Part shown: positions 45,201 through 58,320 of the stretch, in pieces | How positions within the stretch are numbered: position 1 is the stretch's first letter | Layout of the letters: each line of letters opens with the position of its first letter | Assembly (NCBI GenBank): GCA_009746045.1 | Contig: RPFO01000104.1 | Location: forward strand, 5,648,395 to 5,712,394 | Length of the DNA stretch: 64,000 nt | DNA from: Mesostigma viride | Taxonomy: Eukaryota > Streptophyta > Mesostigmatophyceae > Mesostigmatales > Mesostigmataceae | Direction of reading: 5' to 3' | The notes under the pieces: model-generated | Database searches by the model: none | What the model was told of the DNA's origin: nothing | Seen by the model: only the letters and a program-made list of their open reading frames with translations | Program-made: the position numbers and the translations under genes

Positions 45201-48200
45201 CTGTATCGTGTCCACCCGGTTCCTGTATCGTGTCCACCCGGTTCCTGTATCGTGTCCACCCGGTTCCTGTATCGTGTCCACCCGGTTCCTGTATCGTGTC
45301 CACCCGGTTCCTGTATCGTGTCCACCCGGTTCCTGTATCGTGTCCACCCGGTTCCTGTATCGTGTCCACCCGGTTCCTGTATCGTGTCCACCCGGTTCCT
45401 GTATCGTGTCCACCCGGTTCCTGTATCGTGTCCACCCGGTTCCTGTATCGTGTCCACCCGGTTCCTGTATCGTGTCCACCCGGTTCCTGTATCGTGTCCA
45501 CCCGGTTCCTGTATCGTGTCCACCCGGTTCCTGTATCGTGTCCACCCGGTTCCTGTATCGTGTCCACCCGGTTCCTGTATCGTGTCCACCCGGTTCCTGT
45601 ATCGTGTCCACCCGGTTCCTGTATCGTGTCCACCCGGTTCCTGTATCGTGTCCACCCGGTTCCTGTATCGTGTCCACCCGGTTCCTGTATCGTGTCCACC
45701 CGGTTCCTGTATCGTGTCCACCCGGTTCCTGTATCGTGTCCACCCGGTTCCTGTATCGTGTCCACCCGGTTCCTGTATCGTGTCCACCCGGTTCCTGTAT
45801 CGTGTCCACCCGGTTCCTGTATCGTGTCCACCCGGTTCCTGTATCGTGTCCACCCGGTTCCTGTATCGTGTCCACCCGGTTCCTGTATCGTGTCCACCCG
45901 GTTCCTGTATCGTGTCCACCCGGTTCCTGTATCGTGTCCACCCGGTTCCTGTATCGTGTCCACCCGGTTCCTGTATCGTGTCCACCCGGTTCCTGTATCG
46001 TGTCCACCCGGTTCCTGTATCGTGTCCACCCGGTTCCTGTATCGTGTCCACCCGGTTCCTGTATCGTGTCCACCCGGTTCCTGTATCGTGTCCACCCGGT
46101 TCCTGTATCGTGTCCACCCGGTTCCTGTATCGTGTCCACCCGGTTCCTGTATCGTGTCCACCCGGTTCCTGTATCGTGTCCACCCGGTTCCTGTATCGTG
46201 TCCACCCGGTTCCTGTATCGTGTCCACCCGGTTCCTGTATCGTGTCCACCCGGTTCCTGTATCGTGTCCACCCGGTTCCTGTATCGTGTCCACCCGGTTC
46301 CTGTATCGTGTCCACCCGGTTCCTGTATCGTGTCCACCCGGTTCCTGTATCGTGTCCACCCGGTTCCTGTATCGTGTCCACCCGGTTCCTGTATCGTGTC
46401 CACCCGGTTCCTGTATCGTGTCCACCCGGTTCCTGTATCGTGTCCACCCGGTTCCTGTATCGTGTCCACCCGGTTCCTGTATCGTGTCCACCCGGTTCCT
46501 GTATCGTGTCCACCCGGTTCCTGTATCGTGTCCACCCGGTTCCTGTATCGTGTCCACCCGGTTCCTGTATCGTGTCCACCCGGTTCCTGTATCGTGTCCA
46601 CCCGGTTCCTGTATCGTGTCCACCCGGTTCCTGTATCGTGTCCACCCGGTTCCTGTATCGTGTCCACCCGGTTCCTGTATCGTGTCCACCCGGTTCCTGT
46701 ATCGTGTCCACCCGGTTCCTGTATCGTGTCCACCCGGTTCCTGTATCGTGTCCACCCGGTTCCTGTATCGTGTCCACCCGGTTCCTGTATCGTGTCCACC
46801 CGGTTCCTGTATCGTGTCCACCCGGTTCCTGTATCGTGTCCACCCGGTTCCTGTATCGTGTCCACCCGGTTCCTGTATCGTGTCCACCCGGTTCCTGTAT
46901 CGTGTCCACCCGGTTCCTGTATCGTGTCCACCCGGTTCCTGTATCGTGTCCACCCGGTTCCTGTATCGTGTCCACCCGGTTCCTGTATCGTGTCCACCCG
47001 GTTCCTGTATCGTGTCCACCCGGTTCCTGTATCGTGTCCACCCGGTTCCTGTATCGTGTCCACCCGGTTCCTGTATCGTGTCCACCCGGTTCCTGTATCG
47101 TGTCCACCCGGTTCCTGTATCGTGTCCACCCGGTTCCTGTATCGTGTCCACCCGGTTCCTGTATCGTGTCCACCCGGTTCCTGTATCGTGTCCACCCGGT
47201 TCCTGTATCGTGTCCACCCGGTTCCTGTATCGTGTCCACCCGGTTCCTGTATCGTGTCCACCCGGTTCCTGTATCGTGTCCACCCGGTTCCTGTATCGTG
47301 TCCACCCGGTTCCTGTATCGTGTCCACCCGGTTCCTGTATCGTGTCCACCCGGTTCCTGTATCGTGTCCACCCGGTTCCTGTATCGTGTCCACCCGGTTC
47401 CTGTATCGTGTCCACCCGGTTCCTGTATCGTGTCCACCCGGTTCCTGTATCGTGTCCACCCGGTTCCTGTATCGTGTCCACCCGGTTCCTGTATCGTGTC
47501 CACCCGGTTCCTGTATCGTGTCCACCCGGTTCCTGTATCGTGTCCACCCGGTTCCTGTATCGTGTCCACCCGGTTCCTGTATCGTGTCCACCCGGTTCCT
47601 GTATCGTGTCCACCCGGTTCCTGTATCGTGTCCACCCGGTTCCTGTATCGTGTCCACCCGGTTCCTGTATCGTGTCCACCCGGTTCCTGTATCGTGTCCA
47701 CCCGGTTCCTGTATCGTGTCCACCCGGTTCCTGTATCGTGTCCACCCGGTTCCTGTATCGTGTCCACCCGGTTCCTGTATCGTGTCCACCCGGTTCCTGT
47801 ATCGTGTCCACCCGGTTCCTGTATCGTGTCCACCCGGTTCCTGTATCGTGTCCACCCGGTTCCTGTATCGTGTCCACCCGGTTCCTGTATCGTGTCCACC
47901 CGGTTCCTGTATCGTGTCCACCCGGTTCCTGTATCGTGTCCACCCGGTTCCTGTATCGTGTCCACCCGGTTCCTGTATCGTGTCCACCCGGTTCCTGTAT
48001 CGTGTCCACCCGGTTCCTGTATCGTGTCCACCCGGTTCCTGTATCGTGTCCACCCGGTTCCTGTATCGTGTCCACCCGGTTCCTGTATCGTGTCCACCCG
48101 GTTCCTGTATCGTGTCCACCCGGTTCCTGTATCGTGTCCACCCGGTTCCTGTATCGTGTCCACCCGGTTCCTGTATCGTGTCCACCCGGTTCCTGTATCG

Positions 48201-51200
48201 TGTCCACCCGGTTCCTGTATCGTGTCCACCCGGTTCCTGTATCGTGTCCACCCGGTTCCTGTATCGTGTCCACCCGGTTCCTGTATCGTGTCCACCCGGT
48301 TCCTGTATCGTGTCCACCCGGTTCCTGTATCGTGTCCACCCGGTTCCTGTATCGTGTCCACCCGGTTCCTGTATCGTGTCCACCCGGTTCCTGTATCGTG
48401 TCCACCCGGTTCCTGTATCGTGTCCACCCGGTTCCTGTATCGTGTCCACCCGGTTCCTGTATCGTGTCCACCCGGTTCCTGTATCGTGTCCACCCGGTTC
48501 CTGTATCGTGTCCACCCGGTTCCTGTATCGTGTCCACCCGGTTCCTGTATCGTGTCCACCCGGTTCCTGTATCGTGTCCACCCGGTTCCTGTATCGTGTC
48601 CACCCGGTTCCTGTATCGTGTCCACCCGGTTCCTGTATCGTGTCCACCCGGTTCCTGTATCGTGTCCACCCGGTTCCTGTATCGTGTCCACCCGGTTCCT
48701 GTATCGTGTCCACCCGGTTCCTGTATCGTGTCCACCCGGTTCCTGTATCGTGTCCACCCGGTTCCTGTATCGTGTCCACCCGGTTCCTGTATCGTGTCCA
48801 CCCGGTTCCTGTATCGTGTCCACCCGGTTCCTGTATCGTGTCCACCCGGTTCCTGTATCGTGTCCACCCGGTTCCTGTATCGTGTCCACCCGGTTCCTGT
48901 ATCGTGTCCACCCGGTTCCTGTATCGTGTCCACCCGGTTCCTGTATCGTGTCCACCCGGTTCCTGTATCGTGTCCACCCGGTTCCTGTATCGTGTCCACC
49001 CGGTTCCTGTATCGTGTCCACCCGGTTCCTGTATCGTGTCCACCCGGTTCCTGTATCGTGTCCACCCGGTTCCTGTATCGTGTCCACCCGGTTCCTGTAT
49101 CGTGTCCACCCGGTTCCTGTATCGTGTCCACCCGGTTCCTGTATCGTGTCCACCCGGTTCCTGTATCGTGTCCACCCGGTTCCTGTATCGTGTCCACCCG
49201 GTTCCTGTATCGTGTCCACCCGGTTCCTGTATCGTGTCCACCCGGTTCCTGTATCGTGTCCACCCGGTTCCTGTATCGTGTCCACCCGGTTCCTGTATCG
49301 TGTCCACCCGGTTCCTGTATCGTGTCCACCCGGTTCCTGTATCGTGTCCACCCGGTTCCTGTATCGTGTCCACCCGGTTCCTGTATCGTGTCCACCCGGT
49401 TCCTGTATCGTGTCCACCCGGTTCCTGTATCGTGTCCACCCGGTTCCTGTATCGTGTCCACCCGGTTCCTGTATCGTGTCCACCCGGTTCCTGTATCGTG
49501 TCCACCCGGTTCCTGTATCGTGTCCACCCGGTTCCTGTATCGTGTCCACCCGGTTCCTGTATCGTGTCCACCCGGTTCCTGTATCGTGTCCACCCGGTTC
49601 CTGTATCGTGTCCACCCGGTTCCTGTATCGTGTCCACCCGGTTCCTGTATCGTGTCCACCCGGTTCCTGTATCGTGTCCACCCGGTTCCTGTATCGTGTC
49701 CACCCGGTTCCTGTATCGTGTCCACCCGGTTCCTGTATCGTGTCCACCCGGTTCCTGTATCGTGTCCACCCGGTTCCTGTATCGTGTCCACCCGGTTCCT
49801 GTATCGTGTCCACCCGGTTCCTGTATCGTGTCCACCCGGTTCCTGTATCGTGTCCACCCGGTTCCTGTATCGTGTCCACCCGGTTCCTGTATCGTGTCCA
49901 CCCGGTTCCTGTATCGTGTCCACCCGGTTCCTGTATCGTGTCCACCCGGTTCCTGTATCGTGTCCACCCGGTTCCTGTATCGTGTCCACCCGGTTCCTGT
50001 ATCGTGTCCACCCGGTTCCTGTATCGTGTCCACCCGGTTCCTGTATCGTGTCCACCCGGTTCCTGTATCGTGTCCACCCGGTTCCTGTATCGTGTCCACC
50101 CGGTTCCTGTATCGTGTCCACCCGGTTCCTGTATCGTGTCCACCCGGTTCCTGTATCGTGTCCACCCGGTTCCTGTATCGTGTCCACCCGGTTCCTGTAT
50201 CGTGTCCACCCGGTTCCTGTATCGTGTCCACCCGGTTCCTGTATCGTGTCCACCCGGTTCCTGTATCGTGTCCACCCGGTTCCTGTATCGTGTCCACCCG
50301 GTTCCTGTATCGTGTCCACCCGGTTCCTGTATCGTGTCCACCCGGTTCCTGTATCGTGTCCACCCGGTTCCTGTATCGTGTCCACCCGGTTCCTGTATCG
50401 TGTCCACCCGGTTCCTGTATCGTGTCCACCCGGTTCCTGTATCGTGTCCACCCGGTTCCTGTATCGTGTCCACCCGGTTCCTGTATCGTGTCCACCCGGT
50501 TCCTGTATCGTGTCCACCCGGTTCCTGTATCGTGTCCACCCGGTTCCTGTATCGTGTCCACCCGGTTCCTGTATCGTGTCCACCCGGTTCCTGTATCGTG
50601 TCCACCCGGTTCCTGTATCGTGTCCACCCGGTTCCTGTATCGTGTCCACCCGGTTCCTGTATCGTGTCCACCCGGTTCCTGTATCGTGTCCACCCGGTTC
50701 CTGTATCGTGTCCACCCGGTTCCTGTATCGTGTCCACCCGGTTCCTGTATCGTGTCCACCCGGTTCCTGTATCGTGTCCACCCGGTTCCTGTATCGTGTC
50801 CACCCGGTTCCTGTATCGTGTCCACCCGGTTCCTGTATCGTGTCCACCCGGTTCCTGTATCGTGTCCACCCGGTTCCTGTATCGTGTCCACCCGGTTCCT
50901 GTATCGTGTCCACCCGGTTCCTGTATCGTGTCCACCCGGTTCCTGTATCGTGTCCACCCGGTTCCTGTATCGTGTCCACCCGGTTCCTGTATCGTGTCCA
51001 CCCGGTTCCTGTATCGTGTCCACCCGGTTCCTGTATCGTGTCCACCCGGTTCCTGTATCGTGTCCACCCGGTTCCTGTATCGTGTCCACCCGGTTCCTGT
51101 ATCGTGTCCACCCGGTTCCTGTATCGTGTCCACCCGGTTCCTGTATCGTGTCCACCCGGTTCCTGTATCGTGTCCACCCGGTTCCTGTATCGTGTCCACC

Positions 51201-54200
51201 CGGTTCCTGTATCGTGTCCACCCGGTTCCTGTATCGTGTCCACCCGGTTCCTGTATCGTGTCCACCCGGTTCCTGTATCGTGTCCACCCGGTTCCTGTAT
51301 CGTGTCCACCCGGTTCCTGTATCGTGTCCACCCGGTTCCTGTATCGTGTCCACCCGGTTCCTGTATCGTGTCCACCCGGTTCCTGTATCGTGTCCACCCG
51401 GTTCCTGTATCGTGTCCACCCGGTTCCTGTATCGTGTCCACCCGGTTCCTGTATCGTGTCCACCCGGTTCCTGTATCGTGTCCACCCGGTTCCTGTATCG
51501 TGTCCACCCGGTTCCTGTATCGTGTCCACCCGGTTCCTGTATCGTGTCCACCCGGTTCCTGTATCGTGTCCACCCGGTTCCTGTATCGTGTCCACCCGGT
51601 TCCTGTATGTCCACCGTCCACCCGGTTCCTGTATCGTGTCCACCCGGTTCCTGTATCGTGTCCACCCGGTTCCTGTATCGTGTCCACCCGGTTCCTGTAT
51701 CGTGTCCACCCGGTTCCTGTATCGTGTCCACCCGGTTCCTGTATCGTGTCCACCCGGTTCCTGTATCGTGTCCACCCGGTTCCTGTATCGTGTCCACCCG
51801 GTTCCTGTATCGTGTCCACCCGGTTCCTGTATCGTGTCCACCCGGTTCCTGTATCGTGTCCACCCGGTTCCTGTATCGTGTCCACCCGGTTCCTGTATCG
51901 TGTCCACCCGGTTCCTGTATCGTGTCCACCCGGTTCCTGTACGTGTCCACCCGGTTCCTGTATCGTGTCCACCCGGTTCCTGTATCGTGTCCACCCGGTT
52001 CCTGTATCGTGTCCACCCGGTTCCTGTATCGTGTCCACCCGGTTCCTGTATCGTGTCCACCCGGTTCCTGTATCGTGTCCACCCGGTTCCTGTAGTGTCC
52101 ACCCGGTTCCTGTACAGTGTCCACCCGGTTCCTGTATCGTGTCCACCCGGTTCCTGTATCGTGTCCACCCGGTTCCTGTATCGTGTCCACCCGGTTCCTG
52201 TATCGTGTCCACCCGGTTCCTGTACGTGTCCACCCGGTTCCTGTACAGTGTCCACCCGGTTCCTGTACGTGTCCACCCGGTTCCTGTATCGTGTCCACCC
52301 GGTTCCTGTATCGTGTCCACCCGGTTCCTGTATCGTGTCCACCCGGTTCCTGTATCGTGTCCACCCGGTTCCTGTATCGTGTCCACCCGGTTCCTGTACG
52401 TGTCCACCCGGTTCCTGTACAGTGTCCACCCGGTTCCTGTATCGTGTCCACCCGGTTCCTGTATCGTGTCCACCCGGTTCCTGTATCGTGTCCACCCGGT
52501 TCCTGTACGTGTCCACCCGGTTCCTGTATCGTGTCCACCCGGTTCCTGTATCGTGTCCACCCGGTTCCTGTACAGTGTCCACCCGGTTCCTGTATCGTGT
52601 CCACCCGGTTCCTGTATCGTGTCCACCCGGTTCCTGTACGTGTCCACCCGGTTCCTGTACAGTGTCCACCCGGTTCCTGTATCGTGTCCACCCGGTTCCT
52701 GTATCGTGTCCACCCGGTTCCTGTACGTGTCCACCCGGTTCCTGTATCGTGTCCACCCGGTTCCTGTATCGTGTCCACCCGGTTCCTGTATCGTGTCCAC
52801 CCGGTTCCTGTATCGTGTCCACCCGGTTCCTGTACAGTGTCCACCCGGTTCCTGTATCGTGTCCACCCGGTTCCTGTATCGTGTCCACCCGGTTCCTGTA
52901 TCGTGTCCACCCGGTTCCTGTATCGTGTCCACCCGGTTCCTGTATCGTGTCCACCCGGTTCCTGTACAGTGTCCACCCGGTTCCTGTACGTGTCCACCCG
53001 GTTCCTGTATCGTGTCCACCCGGTTCCTGTATCGTGTCCACCCGGTTCCTGTACGTGTCCACCCGGTTCCTGTATCGTGTCCACCCGGTTCCTGTATCGT
53101 GTCCACCCGGTTCCTGTACGTGTCCACCCGGTTCCTGTATCGTGTCCACCCGGTTCCTGTATCGTGTCCACCCGGTTCCTGTACGTGTCCACCCGGTTCC
53201 TGTATCGTGTCCACCCGGTTCCTGTATCGTGTCCACCCGGTTCCTGTATCGTGTCCACCCGGTTCCTGTATCGTGTCCACCCGGTTCCTGTATCGCGTCC
53301 ACCCGGTTCCTGTACGTGTCCACCCGGTTCCTGTATCGTGTCCACCCGGTTCCTGTATCGTGTCCACCCGGTTCCTGTATCGCGTCCACCCGGTTCCTGT
53401 ATCGTGTCCACCCGGTTCCTGTATCGCGTCCACCCGGTTCCTGTATCGTGTCCACCCGGTTCCTGTATCGTGTCCACCCGGTTCCTGTATCGTGTCCACC
53501 CGGTTCCTGTATCGTGTCCACCCGGTTCCTGTACGTGTCCACCCGGTTCCTGTATCGTGTCCACCCGGTTCCTGTACAGTGTCCACCCGGTTCCTGTATC
53601 GTGTCCACCCGGTTCCTGTACAGTGTCCACCCGGTTCCTGTACGTGTCCACCCGGTTCCTGTATCGTGTCCACCCGGTTCCTGTACGTGTCCACCCGGTT
53701 CCTGTACAGTGTCCACCCGGTTCCTGTACGTGTCCACCCGGTTCCTGTACAGTGTCCACCCGGTTCCTGTATCGTGTCCACCCGGTTCCTGTACAGTGTC
53801 CACCCGGTTCCTGTATCGTGTCCACCCGGTTCCTGTATCGTGTCCACCCGGTTCCTGTACAGTGTCCACCCGGTTCCTGTATCGTGTCCACCCGGTTCCT
53901 GTACAGTGTCCACCCGGTTCCTGTATCGTGTCCACCCGGTTCCTGTATCGTGTCCACCCGGTTCCTGTATCGTGTCCACCCGGTTCCTGTATCGTGTCCA
54001 CCCGGTTCCTGTATAGTGTCCACCCGGTTCCTGTACAGTGTCCACCCGGTTCCTGTATCGTGTCCACCCGGTTCCTGTACGTGTCCACCCGGTTCCTGTA
54101 CGTGTCCACCCGGTTCCTGTATCGTGTCCACCCGGTTCCTGTACAGTGTCCACCCGGTTCCTGTACAGTGTCCACCCGGTTCCTGTACAGTGTCCACCCG

Positions 54201-56801
54201 GTTCCTGTACAGTGTCCACCCGGTTCCTGCATCGTGTCCACCCGGTTCCTGTATCGTGTCCACCCGGTTCCTGTATCGTGTCCACCCGGTTCCTGTACAG
54301 TGTCCACCCGGTTCCTGTACAGTGTCCACCCGGTTCCTGTACAGTGTCCACCCGGTTCCTGTATCGTGTCCACCCGGTTCCTGTATCGTGTCCACCCGGT
54401 TCCTGTATAGTGTCCACCTGGTTCCTGTACAGTGTCCACCCGGTTCCTGTATCGTGTCCACCTGGTTCCTGTACAGTGTCCACCCGGTTCCTGTACAGTG
54501 TCCACCCGGTTCCTGTATCGTGTCCACCCGGTTCCTGTATCGTGTCCACCCGGTTCCTGTACAGTGTCCACCCGGTTCCTGTACAGTGTCCACCCGGTTC
54601 CTGTATAGTGTCCACCCGGTTCCTGTATCGTGTCCACCCGGTTCCTGTACAGTGTCCACCCGGTTCCTGTATCGCGTCCACCCGGTTCCTGTATCGTGTC
54701 CACCCGGTTCCTGTATCGTGTCCACCCGGTTCCTGTACAGTGTCCACCCGGTTCCTGTACAGTGTCCACCCGGTTCCTGTATCGTGTCCACCCGGTTCCT
54801 GTATAGTGTCCACCCGGTTCCTGTATCGTGTCCACCCGGTTCCTGTATCGTGTCCACCCGGTTCCTGTATCGTGTCCACACGGTTCCTGTACAGTGTCCA
54901 CCCGGTTCCTGTACAGTGTCCACCCGGTTCCTGTATCGTGTCCACCCGGTTCCTGTATCGTGTCCACCCGGTTCCTGTATCGCGTCCACCCGGTTCCTGT
55001 ATCGTGTCCACCCGGTTCCTGTATCGTGTCCACCCGGTTCCTGTATCGCGTCCACCCGGTTCCTGTATCGTGTCCACCCGGTTCCTGTATCGTGTCCACC
55101 CGGTTCCTGTATCGCGTCCACCCGGTTCCTGTATCGCGTCCACCCGGTTCCTGTATCGTGTCCACCCGGTTCCTGTATCGTGTCCACCCGGTTCCTGTAT
55201 CGCGTCCACCCGGTTCCTGTATCGTGTCCACCCGGTTCCTGTATCGCGTCCACCCGGTTCCTGTATCGTGTCCACCCGGTTCCTGTATCGTGTCCACCCG
55301 GTTCCTGTATCGTGTCCACCCGGTTCCTGTATCGCGTCCACCCGGTTCCTGTATCGCGTCCACCCGGTTCCTGTATCGTGTCCACCCGGTTCCTGTACAG
55401 TGTCCACCCGGTTCCTGTATCGCGTCCACCCGGTTCCTGTATCGTGTCCACCCGGTTCCTGTATCGTGTCCACCCGGTTCCTGTATCGTGTCCACCCGGT
55501 TCCTGTATCGTGTCCACCCGGTTCCTGTATCGTGTCCACCCGGTTCCTGTATAGTGTCCACCCGGTTCCTGTATCGTGTCCACCCGGTTCCTGTATCGTG
55601 TCCACCCGGTTCCTGTATCGTGTCCACCCGGTTCCTGTATCGTGTCCACCCGGTTCCTGTATCGTGTCCACCCGGTTCCTGTATCGTGTCCACCCGGTTC
55701 CTGTATCGTGTCCACCCGGTTCCTGTACAGTGTCCACCCGGTTCCTGTATCGTGTCCACCCGGTTCCTGTATCGTGTCCACCCGGTTCCTGTATCGTGTC
55801 CACCCGGTTCCTGTATCGTGTCCACCCGGTTCCTGTACAGCGTCCACCCGGTTCCTGTACAGTGTCCACCCGGTTCCTGTATCGTGTCCACCCGGTTCCT
55901 GTATAGTGTCCACCCGGTTCCTGTATCGCGTCCACCCGGTTCCTGTATCGTGTCCACCCGGTTCCTGTATCGCGTCCACCCGGTTCCTGTATCGTGTCCA
56001 CCCGGTTCCTGTACAGTGTCCACCCGGTTCCTGTATCGTGTCCACCCGGTTCCTGTATCGCGTCCACCCGGTTCCTGTATCGCGTCCACCCGGTTCCTGT
56101 ACAGTGTCCACCCGGTTCCTGTATCGTGTCCACCCGGTTCCTGTATCGTGTCCACCCGGTTCCTGTATCGTGTCCACCCGGTTCCTGTATAGTGTCCACT
56201 CGGTTCCTGTATCGTGTCCACCCGGTTCCTGTATCGCGTCCACCCGGTTCCTGTATCGTGTCCACCCGGTTCCTGTACAGTGTCCACCCGGTTCCTGTAT
56301 AGTGTCCACCCGGTTCCTGTATCGTGTCCACCCGGTTCCTGTATCGTGTCCACCCGGTTCCTGTATCGTGTCCACCCGGTTCCTATATCGTGTCCACCCG
56401 GTTCCTGTATCGTGTCCACCCGGTTCCTGTATAGTGTCCACCCGGTTCCTGTATCGTGTCCACCCGGTTCCTGTATCGCGTCCACCCGGTTCGTGTACAG
56501 TGTCCACCCGGTTCCTGTATCGTGTCCACCCGGTTCCTGTACAGTGTCCACCCGGTTCCTGTATCGCGTCCACCCGGTTCCTGTATCGCGTCCACCCGGT
56601 TCCTGTACAGTGTCCACCCGGTTCCTGTATCGTGTCCACCCGGTTTCTGTACAGTGTCCACCCGGTTCCTGTATAGTGTCCACCCGGTTCCTGTATCGTG
56701 TCCACCCGGTTCCTGTATCGTGTCCACCCGGTTCCTGTACAGTGTCCACCCGGTTCCTGTACAGTGTCCACCCGGTTCCTGTATCATGTCCACCCGGTTC
56801 C
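30286..56801. repeat. 22-bp megasatellite array, about 1,205 copies (26.5 kb)
   Basis: The unit begins GTGTCCACCCGGTTCC and ends in a variable tail: GTATC, GTACA, GTATA or the 21-bp form GTAC; some units have GCGTCC. About 45108-51605 is essentially homogeneous (near 295 identical units). Both flanks are mixtures of variants. The left flank shows higher-order duplication: rare variants CTGTAAAG (32831, 35932, 38570) and TGTATCATGTCC (32414, 35515, 37979) recur at 3,101 bp and about 2.5-2.6 kb. Every unit has one CCGG. All six frames are open for up to thousands of codons because the period is not divisible by three and the unit has no stop. There are no spacers, so it is not a CRISPR array. 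Confidence 0.98.
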
Positions 56802-57349
56802 TATTGTTCCTATTGTTCCTATTGTTCCTATTACCCGGTTCCTATTGTTCCTATTACATGCACACGTTGGAATCTGACAGGCCTTGGACAAGCCTCTAAC
56901 CACGAGAACAACTTGGAAGCGAAAACATGCCGTCAAACGTCCTGCCATCCGGTCCGCTATGCACTCGAAGACGACATATGTATGGCCTCATGGTGCATAT
57001 GGCCTCATGGTGTACATGGCCTCATGGTGTACATGGCCTCATGGTGTACATGGCCCCATGGTGCGGTCAAGCACAGTGACTTGCCCACTGCGCTGGAACG
57101 CACCTATCCCTATCCCACATGGGGGCAGTCAAGGTTTATAAGCAACGCCCCGGGCGACAACGAAATTTGTGACCACCCTATGCTACAGCTTCACGGCACA
57201 GACCTCGCATAAGAAACAACACGCTGGAGCTGAAACAAGCAAATAACAGAGCTGTCGTGTACTGATATCAATCAGACAACTTACATACATGCATCTGTAC
57301 TATATGTATGACAGGCCCGTCCTTGAGAAATATGATCTGGAAAGCGTAC
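56802..57349. repeat. Degenerate array end and 17-bp repeat
   Basis: 56802-56847 is a TTCCTATTG-type decay product of the 22-bp unit. 56982-57063 is a 17-bp tandem (ATGGCCTCATGGTGTAC), about 4.8 copies. The remainder, to the exon 2 donor, is unique. Confidence 0.85.
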
Positions 57350-57478
57350 CTCCACCACCAGATCATTCCATTCCCCCGCAACAAGAGGGGCCGAGGTGGA
57401 CCACTCCCCGTTGGGGGTAAGGGAGAGCACGCCACGGGCTACTCCCCCCCACCGCACGACGGCGCTCGGGTCCGCCGG
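57350..57478 (-). CDS. GT29 gene, exon 2 (middle of first cadherin-like domain)
   Basis: The acceptor CACGTCCAG and donor GAG/GTACGC bound exactly 43 codons, phase 0 on both sides: PADPSAVVRWGGVARGVLSL, TPNGEWSTSAPLVAGEWNDL, VVE. It continues exon 1 (SVGSAVLLAK) as 'akPaDPsAvVrwgGv ... pLvaGeWNdlvVeV', a clear PF12733 pattern. The domain's last strand is supplied by exon 3, on the far side of the 26.5-kb array. Confidence 0.82.
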
Positions 57479-58320
57479 CTGGACGTGCGTTGTGACGGTG
57501 GCCGGCAAGAGGATGGAATTTCGATGAATAGCCAGACCGATGGGTGGGTGATGGGTGGATGGCGGGTGGGTGATGGGTGGGTGATGGGTGGGTGATGGGG
57601 GGGTGATGGGTGGGTGATGGGTGGATGGTGGGGGGTGATGGGTGGGTGATGAGTGCATGATGAGTGATAGGGACGGTGACGAAGGACGGTGACCAACGTG
57701 GCAGCGCGGATAGTTCCAGGAAATAAGTGTGATCAACATGGGTCACGGTTAGACTCCATCACGTGACACGCCACGCAGCATGCATCCTACATGGCGAAAG
57801 GCGGTATGGCCACACACATGCGCAGCGATAATGGGCCGTGTGTGGCACGTGGCTCCTTTGCGGTGACTAATGAAGGACGCCGACCAATGTAACCCTGCAA
57901 GCTGAAGCATGCATCAAGCATGGATGGGATACATGAAACGTAATCTATGCTGATAGCACACACTTCTGCGAGCACAACAGCCATGTTGTAATGGCATGAG
58001 GGGGCTGCCAGCACCGCCGCTCGCTTTTGCCAGCGGAAAGACAATAACCTCTGTGAGTAGAAATGCGCAAACATCTGCCAGGAGTGCGCGTGTTAACCTT
58101 TGTGAGGAACACCGCGCTTCCCAATGGCATCAGCAACGCACGTACGTCTGCCAGCATTACACAAACATTCCCTACCATTCCCAGTAACTATGCACTCTTT
58201 TTATTTTTCCCAGTAACGCACTTATTTATATATTTGTTTATCTATTTAATTTGACAGCAGCACACCTCCCCACGGCGAGCAGAAACACGCCAAGCATTGC
58301 CAGCACCACACATCTCTCAC
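57479..58320 (-). other. GT29 intron 1 with GATGGGTG minisatellite
   Basis: 57538-57665 is an imperfect GGGTGATGGGTG-type minisatellite (CACCCATC in the transcript, placed as the polypyrimidine region of the exon 2 acceptor). The remainder is unique with no recognised exon. Confidence 0.7.

Larger units (their letters stand above)
30145..57349 (-). other. GT29 intron 2, 27.2 kb, filled by a minisatellite
   Basis: It is bounded by donor GAG/GTACGC (57349) and acceptor GCGCAG (30145), both phase 0. About 97% of it is the 22-bp array. The remainder is 30145-30285 (GTGTG-rich, with degenerate repeat units) and 56802-57349. Confidence 0.75.

Noticed and set aside
30230-56771. Dozens of giant ORFs of up to 6,262 codons on both strands
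   Set aside because: They follow from a stop-free 22-bp repeat whose period is not a multiple of three; all frames are equally open, so openness carries no evidence of coding.
30286-56801. CRISPR-like repeated array
   Set aside because: Units are contiguous with no spacers, the setting is a eukaryotic intron, and no cas genes are present.
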